Assembly (NCBI GenBank): GCA_013203725.1
Contig: JABMPK010000032.1
Coordinates: 1-10,396, forward strand
Direction of reading: 5' to 3'
Length of the DNA: 10,396 nt
DNA from: Candidatus Uhrbacteria bacterium
GTDB taxonomy: Bacteria; Patescibacteriota; Patescibacteriia; UBA9934; UBA11717
The translations under genes and the position numbers were made by a program. The notes below the pieces were generated by a model. The model did no database searches. It was not told where the DNA came from and saw only the letters and a list, made by a program, of their open reading frames with translations. Each line of letters starts with the position of its first letter. Positions within the stretch are counted from its first letter, which is position 1. This document shows, one piece after another, positions 1 through 5,294 of the stretch.

Positions 1-580
1 CAATAGACAGAAGATGCTTCCACGATGCGCCCGAAACAAAGTACCCGGCCAATGCAATTGCAATGATCACAGTCATTGTTCCAACATCTGGCTGCAAGAT
101 CATCAAAAGCATTATTATACCGAGCGAACTCATAAACGGCACAAAGCCTGATGACCAATCCTGCACATCTTTGTCTGCGCGATTCTCAAACCAAGCAGCT
201 AGATACAGCAAGAAAGTCAGCTTCACGATCTCTGCCGGCTGAAAACTAAAACCGCCAATCACTATCCAACTGCGTGCAGATCCAAAATCCGCTCCAATAC
301 CTGGTATGAATACTAAAATCAGTAGCGCGATAGACGTGAACAGCAGAACAGAAGCTATTTTCTTCCAAAACGTGTATGGCACTCTAGATAAAATAAACAT
401 TGCCACCAATCCTGGCAGCATTCCAAATAGCATCTGATGTTTTATAAACCAGTACGTGTCGCCGAATTTTTCAAAACCAAGCGGGCCAGACGCGCTGGTC
501 AACATTATAAAACCAAACGCAACCAAACCTATCGTGAGCGATAACAGCGTATAGTCAATAGATTTCTTTGGCTTAGACAT
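1..580 (-). CDS. ftsW: FtsW/RodA/SpoVE (SEDS) family protein, 3' part cut off by window edge
   Basis: SEDS-family integral membrane glycosyltransferase, which polymerises lipid II into glycan strands during division (FtsW) or elongation (RodA). The first 193 residues are visible, from an ATG at 580 (begins MSKPKKSIDYTLL). They show a hydrophobic N-terminal helix at about residues 10-28, the family block around residues 102-122 (SARSWIVIGGFSFQPAEIVKL, with W105 and the QPAE at 114-117), and a QPDVGT motif at 163-168. The ORF is open to base 1, so the catalytic Asp loop and C-terminal half lie outside. It starts 10 bp after the mraY stop, so it is the fourth gene of the nifU-mraY operon. Its place right after mraY favours ftsW over rodA, but the visible part cannot separate the two. 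No Shine-Dalgarno motif precedes the start. Confidence 0.9.
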   Translation of the reverse strand, partial: MSKPKKSIDYTLLSLTIGLVAFGFIMLTSASGPLGFEKFGDTYWFIKHQMLFGMLPGLVAMFILSRVPYTFWKKIASVLLFTSIALLILVFIPGIGADFGSARSWIVIGGFSFQPAEIVKLTFLLYLAAWFENRADKDVQDWSSGFVPFMSSLGIIMLLMILQPDVGTMTVIIAIALAGYFVSGASWKHLLSI

Positions 581-590
581 AGCGACTACT

Positions 591-1643
591 CTACAATGTT
601 CCCATGTCGAGCAACGCCAAAGCTATTCCAAGTGCACTAAATACTAGAGAGATAACCCATGCGCGCATTACAATCTTGGGTTCTGGCCAACCAATCGCCT
701 CGAAGTGGTGATGTATTGGCGTTGATCGGAAAATCTTTTTACCTTTTCTGAGTTTCTTCGATGTCATCTGAACTATTACAGAAGCTGACTCGAGCACGAG
801 CACGATTCCGATGATCGGTAACAATAGCGCCATGTTCGTCAACATCGCAACAACTCCAAGAGTAACGCCCAGCGCCATCGCTCCCGTATCCCCCATAAAG
901 AAACGTGCTGGGAAGATGTTGAACCATAGGAACGCAAGCAATGCACCAGTAATCGCAACACAGAGTGCCGCCAGGTCGTAGCTTCCCTGAGCAAACGCAA
1001 TAGCACCAAACGCAGCAAACGCCGCCATCAATACTCCGCCTGCGAGTCCGTCGAGTCCATCCGTCTCGTTTACAGAGAACGCGGTTGACCCTACGATCAT
1101 GATGAATATTGGGATATACCAAATACCTACGTCAAAGTCTCCAATGAACGGCACGTGGAAAACGTCCCAGTCAAGCTTAAAGTAGAACCACAATGCGCCA
1201 ACCAACGCGATCGCCGTGTATACAAAAATACGGTACCAAACACTCAATCCTCCACCATGCGGTCCAATCTTACGAACGTTCATCCAATCATCCACCAGTC
1301 CAACAAGCGCCGAAGCCACAAATGCACCAAGCGGCAACAACGTTTCTGATCTTGTAAGGAAACTGAGGCGGCCAAAGAACGATTCTGGCGCAATCGTCCA
1401 GATAGCTAGCAATACGATTGAGAATACCAACACTGTCACCCAGATCAAGATTCCTCCCATTGTAGGAGTACCAGATTTTTTGGCGTGTAGTTTAGAAAAT
1501 ATTGGTGCTCTATCCGAGCTGCGGATTTGTTTTCCCAGTTTGTACTTATACAAAAGATGCGTCATCAACGGTGTCCAAGCCATCGCGATAACGAATGTCA
1601 TGGTTGCAATAAGTATCAATCTTATTATTTGGAACTCGTCCAT
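591..1643 (-). CDS. mraY: Phospho-N-acetylmuramoyl-pentapeptide-transferase (MraY)
   Basis: Membrane enzyme that transfers phospho-MurNAc-pentapeptide from UDP to undecaprenyl phosphate, giving lipid I, the first membrane step of peptidoglycan synthesis. At 350 aa it is full length. Motifs in order: SGTPTMGG at 57-64; the aspartate pair D118-D119 in LVGLVDDW; NETDGLDGLAGG from N192, with D195 and D198; FMGDTG with D252; and the HHH motif at 311-313 followed by FEAIGWPEPK. These are the metal-, nucleotide- and substrate-binding positions of the family, and none is missing. About ten hydrophobic segments separate them, as expected. The start lies 2 bp after the stop of the 122-aa membrane protein gene, which suggests translational coupling. 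murD, often next to mraY in other bacteria, is absent here: the next gene is ftsW/rodA. No Shine-Dalgarno motif is visible before the ATG. Confidence 0.97.
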   Translation of the reverse strand: MDEFQIIRLILIATMTFVIAMAWTPLMTHLLYKYKLGKQIRSSDRAPIFSKLHAKKSGTPTMGGILIWVTVLVFSIVLLAIWTIAPESFFGRLSFLTRSETLLPLGAFVASALVGLVDDWMNVRKIGPHGGGLSVWYRIFVYTAIALVGALWFYFKLDWDVFHVPFIGDFDVGIWYIPIFIMIVGSTAFSVNETDGLDGLAGGVLMAAFAAFGAIAFAQGSYDLAALCVAITGALLAFLWFNIFPARFFMGDTGAMALGVTLGVVAMLTNMALLLPIIGIVLVLESASVIVQMTSKKLRKGKKIFRSTPIHHHFEAIGWPEPKIVMRAWVISLVFSALGIALALLDMGTL

Positions 1644-1645
1644 AT

Positions 1646-2014
1646 CTATACGTTAATCAATAGAACAAAAAACATTGCAGCCGTTACAAAGAGAGCTACT
1701 ACAAAGTATGTAATCGAAAGCATGTCAGAAAAAACCTTCGACTCCTTGCGTTCTTTGACTGACAATATTGCGTTCGCAATAAACACAGCCGTTCCAAATC
1801 CTGGCAAGAAATAAACCCAGTACCACTTTCCAACAAAATCTACGCCAAAGTATATGTTGTAATGCAATGGCACGATAGCCTCCGGTTCAAGAATCGGTAC
1901 AAGTCTCCACGACGGTACAATCCACACTAACACCAAAAGCGCGACGGTCAGCATTGCTGACCACCGTACAATCCCCGGTGGAAACCATGATCTTAATGTT
2001 CGCTGCCATTTCAT
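1646..2014 (-). CDS. Small three-helix membrane protein of unknown function in the mraY operon
   Basis: A 122-aa protein with three predicted membrane helices at about residues 17-35, 62-83 and 99-119. Between helices 1 and 2 is the conserved-looking stretch IVPLHYNIYFGVDFVGKW (47-64, with HYN at 51-53), which loosely recalls the 'P-x-H-x-N-x-x-G-x-x-D' signature of DUF1648 membrane proteins. That match is from memory of the motif and not from a search. I do not assign a function. The start overlaps the nifU stop by 4 bp (ATGA), and the stop lies 2 bp before mraY, so it is co-transcribed and probably translationally coupled with both. Context suggests a role at the membrane linked to wall synthesis, but this is inference. 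Confidence 0.85.
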   Translation of the reverse strand: MKWQRTLRSWFPPGIVRWSAMLTVALLVLVWIVPSWRLVPILEPEAIVPLHYNIYFGVDFVGKWYWVYFLPGFGTAVFIANAILSVKERKESKVFSDMLSITYFVVALFVTAAMFFVLLINV

Positions 2015-2247
2015 ACGCGTTCAACAGAAGTGACTTCGGGCACATGTTCTTTTAACACAACTTCGATGCCCATCTTGAGCGTCATGTCGGCCAATGCACA
2101 GCCGTCGCACGTTCCAAGCATCTTCACTCTCACAACGCCGGTCTCCTCATTAACACTAACCAACTCCACGCTTCCTGCGTGGATCTTCAGCATAGGCCGC
2201 ACCTCCTCAAGCGCCTGCTCGACTCTCTTTTTCATGGATTCTGCCAT
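2011..2247 (-). CDS. NifU C-terminal-domain protein (Fe-S cluster scaffold/carrier)
   Basis: A 78-aa protein consisting only of a NifU C-terminal-type domain, the module that holds a transient Fe-S cluster and passes it to apo-proteins. The pattern G-T-C-D-G-C-A-L-A-D-M-T-L-K-M-G-I-E at 45-62 carries the CxxC ligand pair C47 and C50, and is followed by the typical tail EHVPEVTSVERV. There is no N-terminal IscU-like domain, so it resembles the stand-alone Nfu proteins. It is the first gene of the operon with the 122-aa membrane protein, mraY and ftsW, and overlaps the next gene by 4 bp. The start at 2247 lies 33 bp past the rpmA terminator stem. No Shine-Dalgarno motif and no convincing promoter could be seen in that gap. 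An Fe-S carrier at the head of a cell-wall operon is unusual by the standard of model bacteria. Confidence 0.92.
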   Translation of the reverse strand: MAESMKKRVEQALEEVRPMLKIHAGSVELVSVNEETGVVRVKMLGTCDGCALADMTLKMGIEVVLKEHVPEVTSVERV

Positions 2248-2280
2248 AGCTTATGTGTCCACAGAGTACCTAAAATTCGC

Positions 2281-2314
2281 ATAAAAAACAACCGCCTGTT
2301 TTCACAGACGATTG
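2281..2314 (-). terminator. Intrinsic terminator after rpmA
   Basis: Read on the minus strand, CAATCGTCTGT (2304-2314) pairs with ACAGGCGGTTG (2289-2299) across a GAAA tetraloop (2300-2303). The 11-bp stem includes two G-U pairs and is followed by a run of six T (2283-2288). It lies 3 bp past the rpmA stop codon and separates the ribosomal genes from the nifU operon. Confidence 0.92.
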
Positions 2315-2317
2315 AGT

Positions 2318-2599
2318 TTATGCTACTGGTAGTATGTGCACGAATTTTCGTTTCTTCAACACTCCGATGAAGTTTGGAACGGTTCGTGTTGTGAACTTTA
2401 CATTTCCAGCGATCGCTGAATATAGAGTATCGTCACTACCTTTTTTAACATTGTTTCCTGGGTGAATCTTTGTTCCCCGTTGTCGGATCAAGACTTCTCC
2501 GGCTTTCACCGTCTCTCCGTCAGATCGCTTGGTTCCCAAGCGCTGCGCGTTAGAGTCTCGTCCAAGGGCTGTAGATCCACCGGCTTTCTTATGAGCCAT
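2318..2599 (-). CDS. rpmA: 50S ribosomal protein bL27
   Basis: Ribosomal protein bL27, whose N-terminal tail reaches toward the peptidyl-transferase centre of the 50S subunit. The protein begins MAHKKAGGSTALGRDSNAQR, the classical bL27 N-terminus, with no cleavable leader of the Firmicutes type. GNNVKKGSDDTLYSAIAGNVKF in the middle fits the conserved beta-barrel core. At 93 aa it is slightly longer than the 85 aa of E. coli, with the extra residues at a basic C-terminus (LKKRKFVHILPVA). The usual partner rplU (bL21) is not adjacent: the gene stands alone behind its own promoter and before a terminator. No Shine-Dalgarno sequence precedes the ATG. Confidence 0.98.
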   Translation of the reverse strand: MAHKKAGGSTALGRDSNAQRLGTKRSDGETVKAGEVLIRQRGTKIHPGNNVKKGSDDTLYSAIAGNVKFTTRTVPNFIGVLKKRKFVHILPVA

Positions 2600-2633
2600 A
2601 GTGGTGTTTTCAATTAAGTTCGGCCAACAGGGA

Positions 2634-2646
2634 TCGTCTAAGACGA
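2634..2646 (-). other. Small inverted repeat in the rpmA leader
   Basis: TCGTC (2634-2638) and GACGA (2642-2646) can form a 5-bp stem with a 3-nt loop, extendable by two pairs past a bulge. It lies midway in the roughly 67-nt untranslated leader predicted for rpmA. It may be an RNA hairpin or a chance palindrome, and no regulatory class is recognised. Confidence 0.3.
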
Positions 2647-2672
2647 ATCAAGGCCTATTTCTATGTGGCAGA

Positions 2673-2701
2673 AGTGTACAATATTTCCCTAAAATCGTCA
2701 A
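2673..2701 (-). promoter_or_regulatory. Sigma70-type promoter of rpmA
   Basis: On the minus strand, TTGACG (2696-2701; 5 of 6 match to the -35 consensus) is followed after exactly 17 bp by TACACT (2673-2678; 4 of 6 match to the -10). Transcription would begin near 2666, giving a leader of about 67 nt before the rpmA ATG. The -35 starts 8 bp past the rplI stop codon, so rpmA can be transcribed both alone and by read-through from rplI, since no terminator lies between them. Confidence 0.75.
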
Positions 2702-2708
2702 TAGAGGG

Positions 2709-3161
2709 CTATTTCGCGGGCTTTTCCTCCACAATCAGCGTAAAAGTAGCCTCGTATCCACCTGGAAATTCCGCCGTGAGCTCAAACGACCCAGCTTCCT
2801 TAATAGGGTCATGATCGGCAATCTGCTTTGGAGTGAGCTTTATTCCCTGCTCAGAAGCCGCGGCCACTATGTCTTTTGCCGATACCGCAGCATACAAACT
2901 ACCCTCCTCGTTCGCCTTTGCGCTCAAAACCAGCTCAGCCCCCTCAAGTTGCCCCGCAGCGTCCTTATAGACCTTCTCACCACGCTTAGCCTCTTTTACC
3001 GCCTTGGCAGCGCTAGCCTTGATCTTAGCTATCGCGTCAGGAGTCGCAGGAACCCCCATGGATTGCGGAAACAAAAAGTTCTTAGCATATCCATCGGACA
3101 CATCAATAATGTCCCCCTTGTAACCTTTGTCTTTTACATCTTCTAATAGAATAACTTTCAT
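2709..3161 (-). CDS. rplI: 50S ribosomal protein bL9
   Basis: Ribosomal protein bL9, which binds 23S rRNA at the base of the L1 stalk and projects from the 50S subunit. The N-terminal domain is textbook: MKVILLEDVKDKGYKGDIID, then VSDGYAKNFLFPQSMGVPAT, with the GYAKNFL RNA-binding signature at 24-30. A long, lysine- and alanine-rich connecting helix covers about 42-75. A C-terminal domain follows, ending EATFTLIVEEKPAK. At 150 aa it is full length (149 in E. coli). It is not linked here to rpsF, ssb or rpsR, its usual partners. bL9 is known to be missing from several CPR lineages, so its presence helps narrow the lineage. The promoter's -10 box ends only 9 bp before the ATG, so the mRNA may be leaderless. 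Confidence 0.97.
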   Translation of the reverse strand: MKVILLEDVKDKGYKGDIIDVSDGYAKNFLFPQSMGVPATPDAIAKIKASAAKAVKEAKRGEKVYKDAAGQLEGAELVLSAKANEEGSLYAAVSAKDIVAAASEQGIKLTPKQIADHDPIKEAGSFELTAEFPGGYEATFTLIVEEKPAK

Positions 3162-3170
3162 AGTGAGTTG

Positions 3171-3199
3171 ATTTTATCCGATACTGGCCATACGAGCAA
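3171..3199 (-). promoter_or_regulatory. Sigma70-type promoter of rplI, very close to the start codon
   Basis: On the minus strand, TTGCTC (3194-3199; weak -35) is followed after 17 bp by TAAAAT (3171-3176; 5 of 6 match to the -10). Only 9 bases separate the -10 from the ATG at 3159-3161, so initiation 6-9 nt downstream of the -10 would give a 5' leader of 0-3 nt. Confidence 0.6.
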
Positions 3200-3209
3200 A
3201 TTGCTGGGG

Positions 3210-3270
3210 GGTTCTTGGTTCACAGTTCATGGTTCTTGAGCTCTCCCTCGAACCATGAACCTCCGACCTC
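3210..3270. repeat. Heptamer repeat array A, with inverted second half
   Basis: Plus-strand units of exactly 7 bp: GGTTCTT (3210), GGTTCAC (3217), AGTTCAT (3224) and GGTTCTT (3231), then GAG. After a 9-bp pyrimidine-rich spacer come units in the opposite orientation: GAACCAT (3250), GAACCTC (3257) and CGACCTC (3264). GTTCATGGTTC (3225-3235) and GAACCATGAAC (3250-3260) are an 11-bp perfect inverted repeat around a 14-base loop. The array fills the gap between the terminator of the 197-aa gene and the rplI promoter. No T-run follows the hairpin, so it is not an intrinsic terminator by itself. Confidence 0.8.
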
Positions 3271-3271
3271 C

Positions 3272-3303
3272 ATAAAAACACCCGCCCGGAGAACCCGGGC
3301 GGG
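3272..3303 (-). terminator. Intrinsic terminator after the 197-aa orphan gene
   Basis: A perfect 9-bp GC stem, CCCGCCCGG with CCGGGCGGG (3281-3289 and 3295-3303), has a 5-nt loop and on the minus strand is followed by TG and five T (3274-3278). It starts 8 bp after the stop codon of the 3312-3905 gene, which also supports the minus strand as the coding strand there. Confidence 0.93.
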
Positions 3304-3311
3304 ATGCGTGT

Positions 3312-3905
3312 CTAGTCGATGTCTTCGTCGTCGATCTCTACCGCAAAAACATACCCATGCGGCATCAAGTCCCCTTCATTGCATTCTCTGAGTCCAATGG
3401 ACCACCCGGCGGAATGGATGTGGCTGAACTCGGCGTACCACCTCACAACTTGTGCCGACATGCCCTCTCCGAACTTGTCTTCAAAGCACATCTCGGTCAC
3501 GAACGACCTCGGCAAATCCTCGGGACATTCACCGTGGATGCACGCCAGCACCATGTAGCAAGCCTCTGCGAACGTGGCTGGTCGCACGCCCAACTTCTTC
3601 AACTTCACTACCAGACGCTCCATGGAGTAGTCATCGAGAACTTGAACGAACTCAGGTTCATCTGGCCTCACAGGGAATGTGCAAACCTTCGCAACGATAG
3701 CGTCTACCTCGTCGAAAGGGTCGCCGCCTGTGTGCATGTAAGCAAGTTCTTGCCACATCCACATCTGCTCGTGGTATCTGAACTCTACCGCGCTGCCCAC
3801 ATCTCGAAACTGCTCCCAGATAGGATGTTCTGGAACTGTCCTGTCGGAAGCTTCACACTCAAACCTCACAAAATCGAAAGGTGCGTCACCCACGCAGTCC
3901 TCCAT
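3312..3905 (-). CDS. Acidic, cysteine-rich orphan protein of unknown function
   Basis: I do not recognise this 197-aa protein. It appears soluble, with no signal peptide or membrane helix. It is strongly acidic (about 41 Asp/Glu against 15 Lys/Arg, ending EIDDEDID). It has eight cysteines (4, 17, 75, 116, 122, 127, 140, 175), of which C116, C122 and C127, together with H124, form a small cluster, and five tryptophans, two in MWMW at 48-51. No known metal or catalytic motif is evident. The minus strand is chosen because a strong terminator sits 8 bp past its stop; the opposite-strand ORF at 3357-3917 is His-rich and looks like a shadow. Start: an in-frame TGA lies three codons before the ATG at 3905. 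A GTG at 3893 (residue 5) is preceded at 5 nt by GGAGG, so a 193-aa product is equally possible. GC is about 55% in the lines counted, above the roughly 46% of neighbours. Terminators and heptamer arrays lie on both sides, so it is monocistronic. Confidence 0.78.
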   Translation of the reverse strand: MEDCVGDAPFDFVRFECEASDRTVPEHPIWEQFRDVGSAVEFRYHEQMWMWQELAYMHTGGDPFDEVDAIVAKVCTFPVRPDEPEFVQVLDDYSMERLVVKLKKLGVRPATFAEACYMVLACIHGECPEDLPRSFVTEMCFEDKFGEGMSAQVVRWYAEFSHIHSAGWSIGLRECNEGDLMPHGYVFAVEIDDEDID

Positions 3906-3952
3906 TCTGCGTCATAGACGCCAGTAGTTGTTGTCTGCAGTCCGTTTGTATC

Positions 3953-3978
3953 AAAAAACCGCGTTTTGGTCAACGCGG
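3953..3978 (-). terminator. Intrinsic terminator after the EI24-type gene
   Basis: On the minus strand, CCGCGTT and AACGCGG (3972-3978 and 3959-3965) form a perfect 7-bp stem with a 6-nt loop, followed by six T (3953-3958). It lies about 80 bp past the stop at 4059, with heptamer array B in between, and closes the S41-Nudix-EI24 operon. Confidence 0.88.
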
Positions 3979-3983
3979 CTCCA

Positions 3984-4014
3984 GGTTCATGGTTATCGGT
4001 TCATGGTTCTTGAG
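3984..4014. repeat. Heptamer repeat array B
   Basis: Four contiguous 7-bp units on the plus strand, GGTTCAT (3984), GGTTATC (3991), GGTTCAT (3998) and GGTTCTT (4005), then GAG. The last 16 bases, GTTCATGGTTCTTGAG (3999-4014), are identical to 3225-3240 in array A, 774 bp away and in the same orientation. It lies between the EI24-type gene and its terminator. The 8-bp palindrome GAGATCTC follows at once. Confidence 0.8.
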
Positions 4015-4058
4015 AGATCTCCAGAAGCCCCTGCTGCACCTGTCGCCACTGCAGCCCA

Positions 4059-4811
4059 TCACTCGTACTTCTGCACCAGCAACGTTCCCCCACTCGCGGC
4101 CATCGGTAGCACCACTATGTTGAGCACCGGAACTACTAGACCCAGCGCTTTTGCTAGTCCCATGCCCATAACAGGCCAAATGTGCTTGATTACCCAACGG
4201 CGCCGATCACTCAAGATCAACCCTCTCCGATACAACGCCGGGCCCACGGCATCGGCTCCAAGTGTAAGCACCAGCACTCCGAACCCGATAGCTACGCTCC
4301 CGATCTGCCCAATTACTGGTATGAACTGGAGGAAGAACACCACGATCCCGATCCCTGCTATCGCCACGAGCTTTCTTGATTCTTGCGATAGCGTCATGAG
4401 CACCTCCTTGTACCAAGGCCGCTCTACGATCTTGATCTTATGCTTCTGATCGATCCGTAACCCGATCTCTTCATAAAACGGCGCACCCAAGATTTCCGCA
4501 ATAATCGAAAAAGCGAACGCATAGATGATCAGACAAACTACAAAAATCAATATCGTAACTATCCAACCAATCACCGAAGTAATCGTCATGGACCATGTCG
4601 CGCCAAACACCCCAGACAAAAACGACATCGATCCAAACCAACCAAACACTGTTGGCACAATCGACGTAATAAATAAAACCAAGAACCCAGCGAACAACGC
4701 TAGGTTAATCAAAACTGGGACAATAAGCAGTAACCAGATCCCCTTAATCTGAAACATCTCGCCCCAACCTTTAAACATCAGAAAAAATCCATCAGCGATC
4801 TTTTGTGGCAT
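4059..4811 (-). CDS. EI24/CysZ-type multi-pass membrane protein
   Basis: A 250-aa membrane protein with helices at roughly 24-51, 78-104, 148-188 (two) and 212-236. The ordering and landmarks fit the EI24 domain, which includes the bacterial sulfate permease CysZ: AEILGAPFYEEI at 105-116, IPVIGQIG at 164-171, and a C-terminal half-helix block ending PVLNIVVLPMAASGGTLL (228-245), like the family's 'IPLLN...P.A..GATLL'. The substrate is unknown. A sulfate role cannot be claimed, since no cysteine-synthesis genes are nearby. The start at 4811 overlaps the Nudix gene by 20 bp; a shorter form from M12 cannot be excluded, but the residues before it look like an ordinary EI24 N-terminus. It is the last gene of the S41-Nudix operon, ending at the terminator at 3953-3978. 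Confidence 0.85.
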   Translation of the reverse strand: MPQKIADGFFLMFKGWGEMFQIKGIWLLLIVPVLINLALFAGFLVLFITSIVPTVFGWFGSMSFLSGVFGATWSMTITSVIGWIVTILIFVVCLIIYAFAFSIIAEILGAPFYEEIGLRIDQKHKIKIVERPWYKEVLMTLSQESRKLVAIAGIGIVVFFLQFIPVIGQIGSVAIGFGVLVLTLGADAVGPALYRRGLILSDRRRWVIKHIWPVMGMGLAKALGLVVPVLNIVVLPMAASGGTLLVQKYE

Positions 4812-5292
4812 AAGGATTGCGTTTATTTCTGCGTCGGACCTGTTTTGCGATAAGTCCGACCGCCTTCTCTACAATAATCTCCATGTCCTCATACTCCGAC
4901 CAATGCTTCGTGTCGGTCAAGTTCACCCATTTCAATCCTCTTATCATTTCTCCCCCGCCCTTGGGCTTTTCCATACGCTTAAACCGAGCGTGCTCTGGAG
5001 CTTCGAACAAGAAGTAGTGAATGTCTTTTACAATAGTGTCGCCCTTCTTTACGTAGCGATCCTCAAACTCAATTTTGATCTTCCCTAGTTTGCGCACTAG
5101 CCGGAGGCTCTTGAGCCCCGTCTCTTCCAATATCTCACGCCGCGCTGTCTTCTCAATAGACTCGCCACCTTCAACATGCCCCTTTGGAAACGTCATTTTG
5201 CCTACAGAATCGCGAACAAACGCAACGTGAACGCCGCGTTTGGTAACTTTGTAAACAATTCCTCCAGATGATATTTCGTGACGCGTTGCCAT
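4792..5292 (-). CDS. Nudix hydrolase
   Basis: A 166-aa Nudix-superfamily pyrophosphohydrolase, which cleaves a nucleoside diphosphate linked to another group (NDP-X) using Mg2+. The complete Nudix box GX5EX7REUXEEXGU is at residues 38-60 (G38, E44, R52, E53, E56, E57, G59). The preceding FPKGH and the N-terminal SSGGIVY resemble the diadenosine tetraphosphate (Ap4A) hydrolase-like branch, but substrate cannot be read reliably from motifs alone. The C-terminus is unusually basic (KQVRRRNKRN around 150-159), possibly a nucleic-acid or membrane contact. The start is 2 bp after the stop of the S41 protease gene, and the stop lies inside the next gene (20-bp overlap), so all three are co-transcribed. 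Only a weak GAG precedes the ATG. Confidence 0.95.
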   Translation of the reverse strand: MATRHEISSGGIVYKVTKRGVHVAFVRDSVGKMTFPKGHVEGGESIEKTARREILEETGLKSLRLVRKLGKIKIEFEDRYVKKGDTIVKDIHYFLFEAPEHARFKRMEKPKGGGEMIRGLKWVNLTDTKHWSEYEDMEIIVEKAVGLIAKQVRRRNKRNPYATKDR

Positions 5293-5294
5293 AT

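Noticed and set aside
1216..1656. A 146-aa plus-strand ORF inside mraY
   Set aside because: It is antisense to conserved MraY motifs, and its composition shows no protein-like features.
2248..2294. A promoter for the nifU operon (TTGTTT, 17 bp, TACTCT)
   Set aside because: Each hexamer matches consensus at only 3 of 6 positions, and the -35 lies in the terminator T-run. The operon's promoter remains unidentified.
2601..3146. A 181-aa plus-strand ORF across the rplI region
   Set aside because: It lies opposite rplI, which is unmistakable by sequence, and runs through the rpmA promoter.
3357..3917. A 186-aa plus-strand ORF opposite the orphan gene
   Set aside because: It is rich in His and Leu in an antisense-like pattern, has no terminator after it, and the minus-strand ORF ends 8 bp before a strong minus-strand terminator. 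One of the two must be the shadow, and this is the more likely one.
3906..3958. A promoter for the orphan gene (TTGATA at the edge of the T-run)
   Set aside because: The -35-like hexamer is good, but no acceptable -10 lies 16-19 bp downstream.
3210..4014. Heptamer arrays as a CRISPR array
   Set aside because: The units are 7 bp, contiguous and without spacers, and no cas genes are present.
4059..4811. Calling the EI24-type protein a sulfate permease (CysZ)
   Set aside because: Only the fold-level signature is visible, and there are no cysteine or sulfate genes nearby.
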